Assembly (NCBI RefSeq): GCF_020164435.1
Contig: NZ_JAIUDQ010000022.1
Span: 1 to 64,000 of the forward strand
DNA length: 64,000 bases
Reading direction: 5' to 3'
DNA from: Phyllobacterium lublinensis
GTDB lineage: Bacteria; Pseudomonadota; Alphaproteobacteria; Rhizobiales; Rhizobiaceae
Shown one piece after another: positions 35,922 to 45,286 of the stretch (position 1 is its first letter; each line of letters opens with the position of its first letter). The notes beneath the pieces are model-generated. The model had not been told where the DNA came from. It saw only the letters and a program-made list of their open reading frames with translations, and did not search any database. A program made the translations under genes and the position numbers.

Positions 35922-38258
35922 TCACTCCCCCGACGCGGTCGATCTCAGCCGCTCGATTGCCATCAACACGCGTTCAGGTGTCGCTGGCGCGTCGACACGG
36001 GGCGAAATGCGGTATTCGGCGACGCTGGCAACCGCCATCGAGATCGCTTCAAGCACGGAAATCGCCAGCATGAATGGCGGTTCGCCCACTGCCTTGGAGC
36101 GGCGGATCGTTTCCTCACGGTTGACCGACCAGCTGGCGAGATTGACGTTGAACGTGCGCGGACGATCCGACGCCAGCGGAATCTTGTAGGTGGACGGCGC
36201 ATGCGTGCGCAACCGGCCCTTGGCGTCCCACCACAATTCTTCCGTCGTCAGCCAGCCCATGCCCTGCACGAAGGCACCTTCGACCTGACCAAGGTCCAGG
36301 GCTGGATTGAGCGACCGGCCAACGTCGTGGAGTACATCCGTCCGGTCGACCTGATACTCGCCGGTCAGCGTATCGATGCTGACCTCCGATACGGAAGCAC
36401 CATAGGCGAAGTAGTAGAATGGGCGACCCCGGCCCTCGGCACGACTCCAGTGGATCTTGGGTGTCTTGTAGAAACCCGCCGCCGAGAGCTGTATGCGCGC
36501 GCCGTAGGCGATTTTGATGAACTCGGGAAACGGGATGAGCCGGTCACCGACCCGCACCATGTTGGGTTCAAAGACAACCTGTTCCCTGGCCACGCCGTAG
36601 TGCTCGACGGCGAATTCAACAAGCCGCGCCTTGATCTGCTGAGCCGCATTGGCAGCGGCCATGCCGTTCAGATCGGAACCCGACGAAGCCGCGGTCGCGG
36701 ATGTATTCGGAACCTTCGCCGTCGTTGTTGCAGTAACCTTGATCCGTTCGAGATCGACCTGGAACTCATCGGCAACCACTTGGGCCACTTTCGTGTAGAG
36801 ACCTTGGCCCATCTCGGTTCCGCCATGGTTCAGATGGATCGAACCGTCCGTATAGACGTGAACCAGAGCACCAGCCTGATTATATTCGGTTTTCGTGAAG
36901 GAAATGCCGAACTTGACCGGCGTCAGCGCTATGCCGCGCTTGATGATCCGGCTGTGGCGATTGAAATTGAGGATTGCCCCGCGCCGCGCCGCATAATCGG
37001 ACGTTTCCTCTAGCTCCGCAATGATCTGCGGGATGATATTGTCTTCGACAGTCTGGTGATATGGCGTCAGATTGCGGCCTTCACCCCCGTAGAAATTGGC
37101 TTTGCGGATTTCCAGTGGATCCTTGCCGAGCGCATAGGCGATCTCTTCGATCATACGCTCGCCGCCCACCATGCCTTGGGGTCCGCCGAAGCCGCGGAAG
37201 GCGGTGTTGGAAACCGTATTGGTTTTCAACGGCCGCGACCGAAGCCGGACATTGGGATAGAAGTAGCAATTGTCGGCGTGGAAGAGCGCACGGTCCGTCA
37301 CTGGGCCGGAGAGGTCAGCCGAGAATCCGCAGCGCGCCGAGAACGTCGCATCGACGGCCTCTATGCGCCCCTGTTCGTCGAACCCGAGCTCGTAGGCAAC
37401 GTGGAAATCGTGACGCTTGCCCGTTGCGACCATGTCGTCGTCGCGATCCGGCCTGATCTTTACTGCCCTGCGATACTTCTTGGCTGCGACGGCCGCTACC
37501 GCCGCAAAGAGATTGGCCTGCGTTTCCTTGCCGCCGAAAGCGCCACCCATCCGCCGGACATTGACGGTCACGGCATTGGACGGAATGCCCAGAACATGGC
37601 CGACCATGTGCTGCGTTTCGCTGGGATGCTGTGTGGAAGAAAAGACTGTCACCTCGTCATCCTCACCGGGGATGGCAAAGGCGATATGGCCTTCGAGGTA
37701 GAAGTGGTCCTGTCCGCCGATACGCATCTCACCGCTCAGGCGGTTCTTCGCCTTGGCAAGACCTTGAGCAATATCGCCGCGCTCAAGCTTCAAGGGATCG
37801 ATGACCAGCGGGTAGTTGGCCTCTTGGGCTTCCAGTACATCGGTGACATGATCAAGTTCGCGGTATTCGATCTTGACCTTGGCGGCGGCCTGGCGCGCTT
37901 CCTGGCGCGATTCCGCGATCACGGCGAAGATCGGCTGCCCGTGGAATTCGACCTTGCCTGTTGCGAAGACCGGATCGTCATGTTTACCTGCGGGGCTCAC
38001 GTCATTGTGGCCCGGAATGTCGTCGACAGTCAGGACCCCGATAACACCGGTACTCGCCTTCACAGCCTCAAAATCAATGGACAGGATTTCAGCGTGTGCG
38101 CGCTGCGACAAGCCGAGATAGGCATGCAGCGTATCGTCAGGCTCTGGCATGTCGTCAATATATTCGGCGGTTCCGGAAACATGTTTGTGACCCGAGTCGT
38201 GCGGCTGTTTTTCATGAACGCCGCCGCGAATGCGGGTAATCGGTTGAATGGAATTCAT
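35922..38258 (-). CDS. xdhB: Xanthine dehydrogenase, molybdopterin-binding large subunit
   Basis: Moco subunit of two-subunit bacterial xanthine dehydrogenase, 778 aa. N-terminal a/b hammerhead domain (KHVSGTAEYIDD, PAGKHDDPVF), then the Moco domains with VNVRRMGGAFGGKE and RGFGGPQG and the late GVGEPP-like segment AVGEPPFMLA containing the catalytic Glu. ATG at 38258 follows GAGGAG; the frame extends to 38288 over the xdhA stop. It oxidises hypoxanthine/xanthine to urate with XdhA and is matured by XdhC. Confidence 0.94.
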   Translation of the reverse strand: MNSIQPITRIRGGVHEKQPHDSGHKHVSGTAEYIDDMPEPDDTLHAYLGLSQRAHAEILSIDFEAVKASTGVIGVLTVDDIPGHNDVSPAGKHDDPVFATGKVEFHGQPIFAVIAESRQEARQAAAKVKIEYRELDHVTDVLEAQEANYPLVIDPLKLERGDIAQGLAKAKNRLSGEMRIGGQDHFYLEGHIAFAIPGEDDEVTVFSSTQHPSETQHMVGHVLGIPSNAVTVNVRRMGGAFGGKETQANLFAAVAAVAAKKYRRAVKIRPDRDDDMVATGKRHDFHVAYELGFDEQGRIEAVDATFSARCGFSADLSGPVTDRALFHADNCYFYPNVRLRSRPLKTNTVSNTAFRGFGGPQGMVGGERMIEEIAYALGKDPLEIRKANFYGGEGRNLTPYHQTVEDNIIPQIIAELEETSDYAARRGAILNFNRHSRIIKRGIALTPVKFGISFTKTEYNQAGALVHVYTDGSIHLNHGGTEMGQGLYTKVAQVVADEFQVDLERIKVTATTTAKVPNTSATAASSGSDLNGMAAANAAQQIKARLVEFAVEHYGVAREQVVFEPNMVRVGDRLIPFPEFIKIAYGARIQLSAAGFYKTPKIHWSRAEGRGRPFYYFAYGASVSEVSIDTLTGEYQVDRTDVLHDVGRSLNPALDLGQVEGAFVQGMGWLTTEELWWDAKGRLRTHAPSTYKIPLASDRPRTFNVNLASWSVNREETIRRSKAVGEPPFMLAISVLEAISMAVASVAEYRISPRVDAPATPERVLMAIERLRSTASGE

Positions 38259-38268
38259 CGCACGCTCC

Positions 38269-39750
38269 TCACCCAAATACCGTTTCATAGCGGTTCAGCC
38301 GCACAGGCTTCTCTCCGCCCGTCTCAAGGTAGAAGCGCCGCAACAGGTTCTTCGCGACCAGCATGCGATAGTCCGCCGAGGCCCGCCAATCGGTCAGTGG
38401 CGTATAATCATTGGAAAACGCCGCCACAGCCTTTTCAATCGCCCCCTCGTCCCAAACCGCGCCCGTCAGTGCCTGTTCGACCGCGCTGGCGCGCTTGGGC
38501 GTTCCGGCCATCCCGCCAAAGGCGACAACGGCGTGCTTGACCCTGCCTCGCTCATCGAGAACGACGCGGAATGCGCCGCAGACAGATGAAATGTCTTCAT
38601 CAAGCCGCTTGGATATCTTGTAGACTCCGTAAAGGTCATCGACATTGAGATAAGGGATATGGATCGCCTCGACGAATTCACCCGGTGCGCGATCCTGCCT
38701 TCCGTACGCGATGAAGTAGTTCTCGAGGCGCACCGATCGCCGGCTTTTGCCTTTGCGCAATATGACAACCGCACCAAGGCCGATCAAAGCGGGGGGTGTG
38801 TCGCCGATCGGCGAACCATTGGCGATATTGCCGCCGACGGTACCCATGTTGCGAACCTGCTCACCGCCAATGCGATTCCACAGTTCGGTCAACTGCGGAA
38901 AATGGCGAATGATGACCGGGTAAGCCTCCGTGTAGCTTACGCCTGCACCGAGTGTCAGGCCATCATCGCCTTCGGATATCAGCCGCAATTCATCCAGGTG
39001 CGACAGGAACACAACCGGCCCGATTTCGCGCATGAACTTCGTCACCCAAAGCCCGACATCGGTCGAGCCTGCGACGATCGTCGCACCCGGATCGCTTTCC
39101 AGGACCTCGGCGAAATCATCCACATCGGCGGGAAGCACGAGGCGCTGCCTGCCCTCGCCGATGACGACGCGCTTTCCATCCTTCAGCGCCTGCAATTGCG
39201 CGATAACCCGGGCTCGCTCCGATACAAGCGGATCCTTCTTCAGGTCGCCGATAGAAGACACGCTTTCCGCCGCCCTGATGATGGCAGCATAGCCTGTGCA
39301 ACGGCAAAGGTTGCCCTGGAGAGCTTTTTCGATTTGTTGGGTATCCGGCTGCGGATTCTGCATCCACAGACCATAGAGCGACATGACGAAGCCCGGCGTG
39401 CAAAACCCGCACTGCGAGGCATGGGTATCGACCATCGCCTGCTGAACGGGGTGCAGCGTTCCATCAGTTCCGGCCAGCGCTTCGACGGTAACGACGTGAC
39501 ACCCGTCGAGCGAGCCGACAAAGCGGATGCAGGCATTGACCGATTCATACTTGAGACTACCGTCGAGCAAGCGTCCGACGAGCACGGTGCAGGCACCACA
39601 ATCGCCCTCGGCACATCCCTCCTTGGTGCCGCGCAGTTTGCGGCTCAGCCGCAGAAAATCGAGAAGCGTTTCCGTCGGGGAAACATCCGTACGCTCGACA
39701 ACCTTGTCGTTGAGCAGAAAACGGATGCTGTTGCGTATTAGGGGTTCCAT
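38269..39750 (-). CDS. xdhA: Xanthine dehydrogenase, FeS/FAD small subunit
   Basis: Small subunit, 493 aa. N-terminal plant-type [2Fe-2S] site (CAEGDCGACTVLVG), second [2Fe-2S] site (CGFCTPGFVMSLY ... CRCTGY), then the FAD domain (IVAGSTDVGLWV; NMGTVGGNIANGSPIGD) and C-terminal CO-dehydrogenase flavoprotein domain. It passes electrons from the Moco site to NAD. Followed by xdhB after ten bases and preceded by uraH. Confidence 0.94.
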   Translation of the reverse strand: MEPLIRNSIRFLLNDKVVERTDVSPTETLLDFLRLSRKLRGTKEGCAEGDCGACTVLVGRLLDGSLKYESVNACIRFVGSLDGCHVVTVEALAGTDGTLHPVQQAMVDTHASQCGFCTPGFVMSLYGLWMQNPQPDTQQIEKALQGNLCRCTGYAAIIRAAESVSSIGDLKKDPLVSERARVIAQLQALKDGKRVVIGEGRQRLVLPADVDDFAEVLESDPGATIVAGSTDVGLWVTKFMREIGPVVFLSHLDELRLISEGDDGLTLGAGVSYTEAYPVIIRHFPQLTELWNRIGGEQVRNMGTVGGNIANGSPIGDTPPALIGLGAVVILRKGKSRRSVRLENYFIAYGRQDRAPGEFVEAIHIPYLNVDDLYGVYKISKRLDEDISSVCGAFRVVLDERGRVKHAVVAFGGMAGTPKRASAVEQALTGAVWDEGAIEKAVAAFSNDYTPLTDWRASADYRMLVAKNLLRRFYLETGGEKPVRLNRYETVFG

Positions 39751-39756
39751 ATCGGT

Positions 39757-40128
39757 TCAGCTCCCGCGATAGGTAGAATAGCCAAAGGGAGCGACGAGCA
39801 GCGGCACATGATAGTGCGTGTTTCCGTCGTCGATGCCAAAGCGGATCGGCACCACGTCGAGAAACGGTGCCTGGCCCTTGGACGGCTGATTGCCAAAGTA
39901 GTCACCCACGTGAAAGCGCAGCTCATAGGCGCCGGGGCGCATGTCGGCTCCCGTCAACAGCGGATCGTTGCAACGCCCGTCATCATTGGTGCGCGTGCTG
40001 TGCAAGGGCATGAGGCGATCGCCTTCGACGCGAAACAAGTCGACCCGCAACCGGGCGGCGGGTCTGCCGCTGGCCGTGTCGAGCACGTGGGTCGTCAGGC
40101 GGCCGGCTGTTTCATCGTGAGAACTCAT
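39757..40128 (-). CDS. uraH: 5-hydroxyisourate hydrolase
   Basis: Transthyretin-like HIU hydrolase, 123 aa, forming OHCU. Start [14 protein letters not shown] and the C-terminal YSTYRGS signature are diagnostic. ATG at 40128; longer frame to 40257 is not supported and overlaps the promoter region. First gene of the uraH-xdhABC operon, divergent from puuE-uraD. Confidence 0.93.
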   Translation of the reverse strand: MSSHDETAGRLTTHVLDTASGRPAARLRVDLFRVEGDRLMPLHSTRTNDDGRCNDPLLTGADMRPGAYELRFHVGDYFGNQPSKGQAPFLDVVPIRFGIDDGNTHYHVPLLVAPFGYSTYRGS

Positions 40129-40289
40129 GAGTGTTCCTCCCTCCCGCGGAGTACTTTTCCATTTTTCAGCGTTCAATTTGCCTGTTGGACCGCTCCGGGG
40201 GTAGGCCGCGACTGATTGCAGGACTTTCAAAATTTTCTGGGGGAATGCATCGCCCATTTATTGATTATTCAAGGGGATGACTGAGCACC

Positions 40290-40307
40290 CCGTCTAAGGA
40301 GGGACGG
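40290..40307 (+). promoter_or_regulatory. Ribosome-binding site in hairpin loop before puuE-uraD
   Basis: Five-bp stem CCGTC / GACGG encloses TAAGGAGG in its loop. The strong ribosome site is exposed in a loop just before the ATG at 40313. May be incidental. Confidence 0.35.
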
Positions 40308-40312
40308 CATTC

Positions 40313-41731
40313 ATGAAATATCCCCGCGACATGCATGGTTATGGACCAACCCCGCCGCAAGCCAACTGGCCGGACGCTGCACGCATCGCCGTCCAGTTCG
40401 TCGTCAACTATGAGGAGGGCGGCGAGAACTCGATCCTGCACGGCGACGCAGCCTCCGAAGCGTTCCTCTCGGAAATCGTCGGGGCCCAGGCCTGGCCGGG
40501 TCAACGGCATTGGAACATGGAGTCTATCTACGAGTATGGCGCGCGTGCCGGTTTCTGGCGGCTGCATCGCCTTCTCACGGCGAAGTCGGTGCCCGTCACG
40601 GTGTACGGCGTTGCAACGGCGCTGCAGCGTTCACCGGCGCAGGTGCGTGCCATGCTCGACGCCGACTGGGAGATTGCCTCTCACGGTCTGAAATGGATCG
40701 ACTACAAGGACTACACTGCCGAAGCCGAACGCGAGCACATGCTCGAAGCCATCCGCATCCACACCGCCGTTACCGGTGAACGTCCGCGCGGCTGGTATAC
40801 CGGCCGTTGCTCGGTACATACGGTGGATCTCGTCACGCAGGAAGGCGGCTTCGATTACGTCTCCGATTCCTATGCCGACGATCTCCCCTACTGGCATGAG
40901 TGCGGCGGCAGGCAGCAGCTCGTTGTGCCCTATACGCTCGATGCCAACGATATGCGTTTCGCCACACCGCAAGGATTCAATGCTGGCGAACAGTTCTTTT
41001 CCTACCTGAAGGACAGTTTCGACACGCTCTATGCGGAGGGCAAGGCTGGCCTGCCAAGAATGATGAGCATCGGTCTGCATTGCCGCCTCGTCGGACGGCC
41101 TGGCCGCGTTGCGGCCCTCGCCCGCTTCATCGATTACGTGCAAAGCCACGAAAAGGTTTGGCTTGCCCGTCGCATCGATATCGCCCGCCACTGGGCAGCA
41201 AACCATCCTCATGTCGCGCCTGCGCTCCGACCGTCGGCTCTCGACGAAGCGGCCTTCATCGAGCATTTTGGCGGTGTCTTCGAACATTCCGACTGGATCC
41301 CCCGGCGTGCTCTCCGCTCGGAGCTTTCTGTTGCGAATGACACCGCGACCGGACTTCATGCTGCGTTGGCAAATGTGTTTCGCAGCGCGTCGGAAGAGGA
41401 ACGCCTGGGTGTCTTGACTGCCCACCCGGATCTCGCCGGCAAGCTCGCCCGGGCGAAGCGCCTGACGGAAAGCTCGACCCTGGAACAGGCGTCGGCCGGC
41501 CTCGATGCGTTGACCGACAGCGAACGCGCAGAATTCACGGCGCTCAATGCGCAATACGTCGAAACGTTCGGATTTCCGTTCATCATCGCAGTCAAGGGCC
41601 GCAGCAAGGAGGAAATCCTTGCGGCCTTCAAGACCCGTATCGCCAATGACCGACCGACCGAATTCAACACAGCGTGCCAGCAGGTGGAGCGGATTGCGCT
41701 GCTCCGGCTTCAGGCGATGCTGCCAAACTGA
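40313..41731 (+). CDS. Bifunctional allantoinase (PuuE) - OHCU decarboxylase (UraD)
   Basis: Fusion of two urate-pathway enzymes, 472 aa. Residues 1-300 are a polysaccharide-deacetylase-fold allantoinase (YPRDMHGYGPTPP, FVVNYEEGGENSI, EIASHGLKWIDY, MMSIGLHCRLVGRPGR). Residues 305-472 are OHCU decarboxylase (FGGVFEHSDWIPRRA, VLTAHPDLAGKLA, FGFPFIIAVKG, R-late), which makes S-allantoin. The fusion brings consecutive steps together: decarboxylation then ring opening to allantoate. First gene of a plus-strand operon with alc and allA. Confidence 0.93.
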   Translation: MKYPRDMHGYGPTPPQANWPDAARIAVQFVVNYEEGGENSILHGDAASEAFLSEIVGAQAWPGQRHWNMESIYEYGARAGFWRLHRLLTAKSVPVTVYGVATALQRSPAQVRAMLDADWEIASHGLKWIDYKDYTAEAEREHMLEAIRIHTAVTGERPRGWYTGRCSVHTVDLVTQEGGFDYVSDSYADDLPYWHECGGRQQLVVPYTLDANDMRFATPQGFNAGEQFFSYLKDSFDTLYAEGKAGLPRMMSIGLHCRLVGRPGRVAALARFIDYVQSHEKVWLARRIDIARHWAANHPHVAPALRPSALDEAAFIEHFGGVFEHSDWIPRRALRSELSVANDTATGLHAALANVFRSASEEERLGVLTAHPDLAGKLARAKRLTESSTLEQASAGLDALTDSERAEFTALNAQYVETFGFPFIIAVKGRSKEEILAAFKTRIANDRPTEFNTACQQVERIALLRLQAMLPN

Positions 41732-41740
41732 GGAGACAAA

Positions 41741-42754
41741 ATGTCGATACCCGTAGAAGAGCTGCCTGCATTCGCAAGGAACTCGATCAATCTCGCCTCG
41801 GCCGGACTGGGCGCCAGGCCGCTGTTTGCGACCGATGAATTCTTTGCGCCGCTGGAGCGGATGCTGAATGATGAGCCCGCCATTTTCTACCCCGAGAAAT
41901 TCGATGATCACGGCAAGTGGATGGACGGCTGGGAAACGCGCCGCCGCCGCAGCAATGGTCATGACTTTGCGATCATCCAACTCGCTGCACCCGGGACCAT
42001 TGCCGGTTTCGATGTCGACACGGCTCATTTCACCGGCAACTATCCGCCGGCCTGCCGCATCGAAGCATGCAATTCCACGCGGAAACCGGACGAAGCGACC
42101 GAATGGACTGAAGTCCTCGGCCTGAGCCAGCTGGGACCAAGCGCTCATCATTACTTCGCCTGTGCGTCGGGCGCCGTCTGGACACATGTCCGTTTGCACA
42201 TTCACCCGGATGGCGGTGTTGCGCGCCTGCGCGTTTTCGGCCAGCCTTCGCTCGACACCGGCAGCATCAACGGTTCCGCCATCGATCTCGCCTCATCGCT
42301 GCTTGGTGGCCGCATCGTCGCAATGTCTAACGCTCACTATGGCCATCAGCGCCTGTTGGCACCAGGCCGCGGCGTGAACATGGGCGACGGATGGGAAACC
42401 CGCCGCCGCCGCGAACCCGGCAATGACTGGATCATCATCAAGCTTGCCGCACGGGGCACGATCGAAAGCGCGATCGTCGATACAGCGCATTTCAAGGGCA
42501 ATTACCCGTACGCTTGCTCGATCCAGGTTGCCGATCTCGGCAATGCGGGTGAAAGCCTGGATGAACTGGTGGTGGCTTCGTCAATGTTCTGGGAAGAGAT
42601 CCTCCCGCAGCAGAAGCTTGCCGCCGATACCATCCATGAATACGGCCCCAACCAGATCAGGCAGAATGGTGCCATCACGCACGCCCGCTTCAACATCTAC
42701 CCCGATGGCGGTGTCAGCCGGCTGCGTCTGCTCGGCAAGCTTGCGCGCGGTTAA
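41741..42754 (+). CDS. alc: Allantoicase
   Basis: Allantoate amidinohydrolase, 337 aa, giving ureidoglycolate and urea. It is an internal duplication: DGWETRRRR ... DTAHFTGNYPPACRIEA at about residues 65-110 repeats as DGWETRRRR ... DTAHFKGNYPYACSIQV at about 216-262, the hallmark of the family. Follows puuE-uraD by nine bases and precedes allA by three. Confidence 0.95.
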   Translation: MSIPVEELPAFARNSINLASAGLGARPLFATDEFFAPLERMLNDEPAIFYPEKFDDHGKWMDGWETRRRRSNGHDFAIIQLAAPGTIAGFDVDTAHFTGNYPPACRIEACNSTRKPDEATEWTEVLGLSQLGPSAHHYFACASGAVWTHVRLHIHPDGGVARLRVFGQPSLDTGSINGSAIDLASSLLGGRIVAMSNAHYGHQRLLAPGRGVNMGDGWETRRRREPGNDWIIIKLAARGTIESAIVDTAHFKGNYPYACSIQVADLGNAGESLDELVVASSMFWEEILPQQKLAADTIHEYGPNQIRQNGAITHARFNIYPDGGVSRLRLLGKLARG

Positions 42755-42757
42755 GGC

Positions 42758-43243
42758 ATGCGAGAGATCATCATTCAACCCTTGACCCGGGAGGCCTTCC
42801 GGCCTTTCGGGGACGTCATCGAGACGGACGGCGCACAGAGCTTCCCGATCAACCAGGGCATGTGCATGCGCTATCACGACCTGGCAAAGGTCGAGACAAC
42901 CGGCGACAACGCCCGTACTCTCATCAGCCTGCTGCGCGGCAAGCCCTACGAATTGCCGCTTAGACTTGAAATGGTCGAACGTCATCCCTTTGGCAGTCAG
43001 GCCTTCGTGCCCCTGTCACAAAATCCGTTTCTCGTGGTTGCCGCGCTCGACCAGCCGGACGGTCCTGGCGACCCTGTCGCTTTCTTGACCAAACCCGGCC
43101 AGGGTGTCAACATTCATCGCAATGTCTGGCACGGGATTCTGACGCCGCTCAACGGTGTATCCGACTTCGTGGTCATTGATCGCAGTGGCGATGGTGTCAA
43201 CTTGCAAGAGCATTTCTATCGCGAGGCGTTTCTCATACGCTGA
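42758..43243 (+). CDS. allA: Ureidoglycolate lyase
   Basis: Ureidoglycolate lyase, 161 aa, cupin-fold enzyme cleaving ureidoglycolate to glyoxylate and urea. Typical start IIIQPLTREAFRPFGDVIE, metal/substrate segment VERHPFGSQAF and GVNIHRNVWHG. Three bases after alc. Its product is consumed by the Gcl-Hyi-GlxR operon; the urea has no urease in the window. Confidence 0.94.
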   Translation: MREIIIQPLTREAFRPFGDVIETDGAQSFPINQGMCMRYHDLAKVETTGDNARTLISLLRGKPYELPLRLEMVERHPFGSQAFVPLSQNPFLVVAALDQPDGPGDPVAFLTKPGQGVNIHRNVWHGILTPLNGVSDFVVIDRSGDGVNLQEHFYREAFLIR

Positions 43244-43257
43244 CGTGCAAAAGCAAA

Positions 43258-43282
43258 GGCCGCCCTCTTCCGGAGGGCGGCC
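43258..43282. terminator. Terminator between allA and deaminase gene
   Basis: Perfect ten-bp GC-rich stem GGCCGCCCTC / GAGGGCGGCC with a five-base loop between convergent genes, with short A- and T-rich flanks. Confidence 0.8.
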
Positions 43283-43302
43283 TCCTTCATGGCGTTACTC
43301 AT

Positions 43303-43908
43303 TCAATTGAGGGGAATTGAATTCCTGTCCTTGCCGGCCTGATATTGTTCCGACAGTTCAGCATATTTCGCACTGATCGCATCAACGCGCTTTTCCAGCC
43401 GTTCCCGATCCTGTTGCGGGAGATCCCCAATCAGCTTGCGGATGGAATAGCTCTTCCAGAACGCGTTCTCGCGATTGTAGCCGCCCGGTTCGAGCGTAAA
43501 GACTTCCTTGAGTATTTTCAGATCGTGCGGGATGGCAAATGCGTCGCGCGAATCCTCATGGCTGAAAAAGTAGTAGAAGTTGTCGAAGCCTGCCCAGGTA
43601 ATCGCGGACAGGCACATCGAGCAGGGCTCGTGCGTCGACAGGAAGATCAGTTCGCGCGGATCCGGACGCTTGCCTTCGTCAACCTCGTAGAACCGCTTCA
43701 ATGTATGCACTTCGCCGTGCCAGAGCGGGTTTTCAGTCTCATTGTTGGTTTCTGCGAGTACCACCGACAGATCGGATTTGCGCAGTACGGCCGCGCCAAA
43801 GATCTTGTTGCCGTGCGCAACGCCTTTTTCCGTCATCGGAATAATCTGATGTTCCATGGCATCGAGCAGCGCATTAAGAACGACAGCAGGAGAGGATTGG
43901 TTAGTCAT
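43303..43908 (-). CDS. Cytidine-deaminase-fold nucleobase/nucleoside deaminase
   Basis: Zinc deaminase of the CDA/dCMP superfamily, 201 aa. The zinc site is LWHGEVHTLKRF (H-x-E) plus STHEPCSMCLSA (P-C-x-x-C). Downstream SHEDSRDAFAIPHDL is not typical of cytidine deaminases or TadA. It lies inside the purine locus next to a purine permease, so a purine base substrate is plausible, but guanine deamination is already covered by GuaD. Substrate unknown. Confidence 0.83.
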   Translation of the reverse strand: MTNQSSPAVVLNALLDAMEHQIIPMTEKGVAHGNKIFGAAVLRKSDLSVVLAETNNETENPLWHGEVHTLKRFYEVDEGKRPDPRELIFLSTHEPCSMCLSAITWAGFDNFYYFFSHEDSRDAFAIPHDLKILKEVFTLEPGGYNRENAFWKSYSIRKLIGDLPQQDRERLEKRVDAISAKYAELSEQYQAGKDRNSIPLN

Positions 43909-43993
43909 GTCATTGGCCTACTTTCTACGGACAAGTCCCTTGGGAAGATTGACGGATGCGGCTCACATGCCGCATCCGTCCTGATGGTTTCCC

Positions 43994-45286
43994 TTAATGC
44001 GGAAACAAGGCAAACCGGAGGACGAAGAGGATCGCAACCAGCCACGTCGCGGGATGGATGCCACTAATCCGGCCCGTGAATGTCTTGAGCACCACATAGC
44101 TGATGAAGCCGAACGCCAGACCATTGGCGATCGAATAGGTGAACGGAATCATCAGGGCCGTCAGGGCTGCGGGCGTGGATTCGGTGATGTCGCTCCATTC
44201 GATGTCGACGAGTTCATGCATCATCAGGCCGGCGACATAGAGCAATGCCGGGGCGGTTGCATAGCCGGGCACTGAGGCTGCCAGCGGAGCAATGAACAGT
44301 GCGGCCAGAAACAGGACCGCAATGGTCAGCGCGGTCAACCCTGTACGCCCGCCCGCCTGGACCCCGGATGCGCTTTCCACATAGGCCGTGGTGCTGCTGG
44401 TGCCGAGCAGTGAGCCCGCGACAATCGCCGTGCTGTCGGCGAACAAGGCGCGGCCGAGATTGTTCGGCTTACCCTCCTGGATGAGGCCAGCCCGCTTGCT
44501 CACGCCGATCAACGTTCCGGTCGCGTCGAACACTTCAACCAGCACGAATACCAGGATGACCTGCAGGATTCCGGTATGCAGGGCGCCCATCAGGTCAAGC
44601 TGCATGAAAGTTGGTGCCAGGCTGGGCGGCGCTGAGAATATACCCTTGAATTCACTGACCCCGAAGATCACAGAAAGGACCGTGACGACCAAAATGCCGA
44701 TCAGGATCGATCCGCGTACCTTGAGGGCATCGAGCGCAGCAATGACGAAGAAGCCGAGAATTGCCAGCAAGGTGCCGGTGCCGCCGAGATTGCCCAATCC
44801 GACAAATGTCGCAGGATTGGCCACGACTATGCCCGATGTCTTCAAGGCAATGAATGCAAGGAAGAGGCCGATACCAGCCGCGATCGCGCTGCGCAGTGAC
44901 CTGGGGATTCCCGCGACAAGCCAGCTGCGGACGCCTGTTACGGTAAGCAGCAGGAAGATACATCCGGAAACGAACACTGCGCCGAGTGCCTGCTGCCAGG
45001 TGAAGCCCATGGCCCCCACAACGGTGAAGGCAAAGAAGGCGTTGAGACCCATGCCAGGGGCCATGCCGATGGGCCAGTTGGCAACCATCGCCATGACGGC
45101 CGACCCGAGTGCTGCCGCGATACAGGTCGCGACGAAGACGGCATTCCGATCCATGCCCGTGGAGGACAAAATCTCCGGATTGACAAAAATGATGTACGAC
45201 ATCGTCAGGAATGTCGTTATACCCGCCAACACCTCGGTACGCACAGATGTGTTGTGGTCGCTAAGCTTGAACAGCTTTTCGAACAT
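43994..45286 (-). CDS. NCS2 family purine permease (AzgA-like)
   Basis: Nucleobase:cation symporter-2, AzgA/GhxP branch, 430 aa, about 12-14 membrane segments. Diagnostic parts are TEVLAGITTFLTMSYIIFVNP at the N-terminus, GMGLNAFFAFTVV and the segment SSTTAYVESASGVQAGGRTG. Start ATG at 45286 follows GGGAGG; the frame continues upstream to 45496 without family similarity. It would import hypoxanthine, guanine or adenine for the linked pathway. Confidence 0.9.
   Translation of the reverse strand: MFEKLFKLSDHNTSVRTEVLAGITTFLTMSYIIFVNPEILSSTGMDRNAVFVATCIAAALGSAVMAMVANWPIGMAPGMGLNAFFAFTVVGAMGFTWQQALGAVFVSGCIFLLLTVTGVRSWLVAGIPRSLRSAIAAGIGLFLAFIALKTSGIVVANPATFVGLGNLGGTGTLLAILGFFVIAALDALKVRGSILIGILVVTVLSVIFGVSEFKGIFSAPPSLAPTFMQLDLMGALHTGILQVILVFVLVEVFDATGTLIGVSKRAGLIQEGKPNNLGRALFADSTAIVAGSLLGTSSTTAYVESASGVQAGGRTGLTALTIAVLFLAALFIAPLAASVPGYATAPALLYVAGLMMHELVDIEWSDITESTPAALTALMIPFTYSIANGLAFGFISYVVLKTFTGRISGIHPATWLVAILFVLRFALFPH

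Noticed and set aside
37056-38540. Long plus-strand open frame of about 490 codons opposite xdhB/xdhA
   Set aside because: It is antisense to clearly conserved xanthine dehydrogenase genes and has no family similarity; long shadow frames are expected in G+C-rich DNA.
12910-40222. The 14-mer CTGATTGCAGGACT at about 12910 and again at about 40209
   Set aside because: A 14-base match between two places in 64 kb is expected by chance several times; flanks are unrelated.
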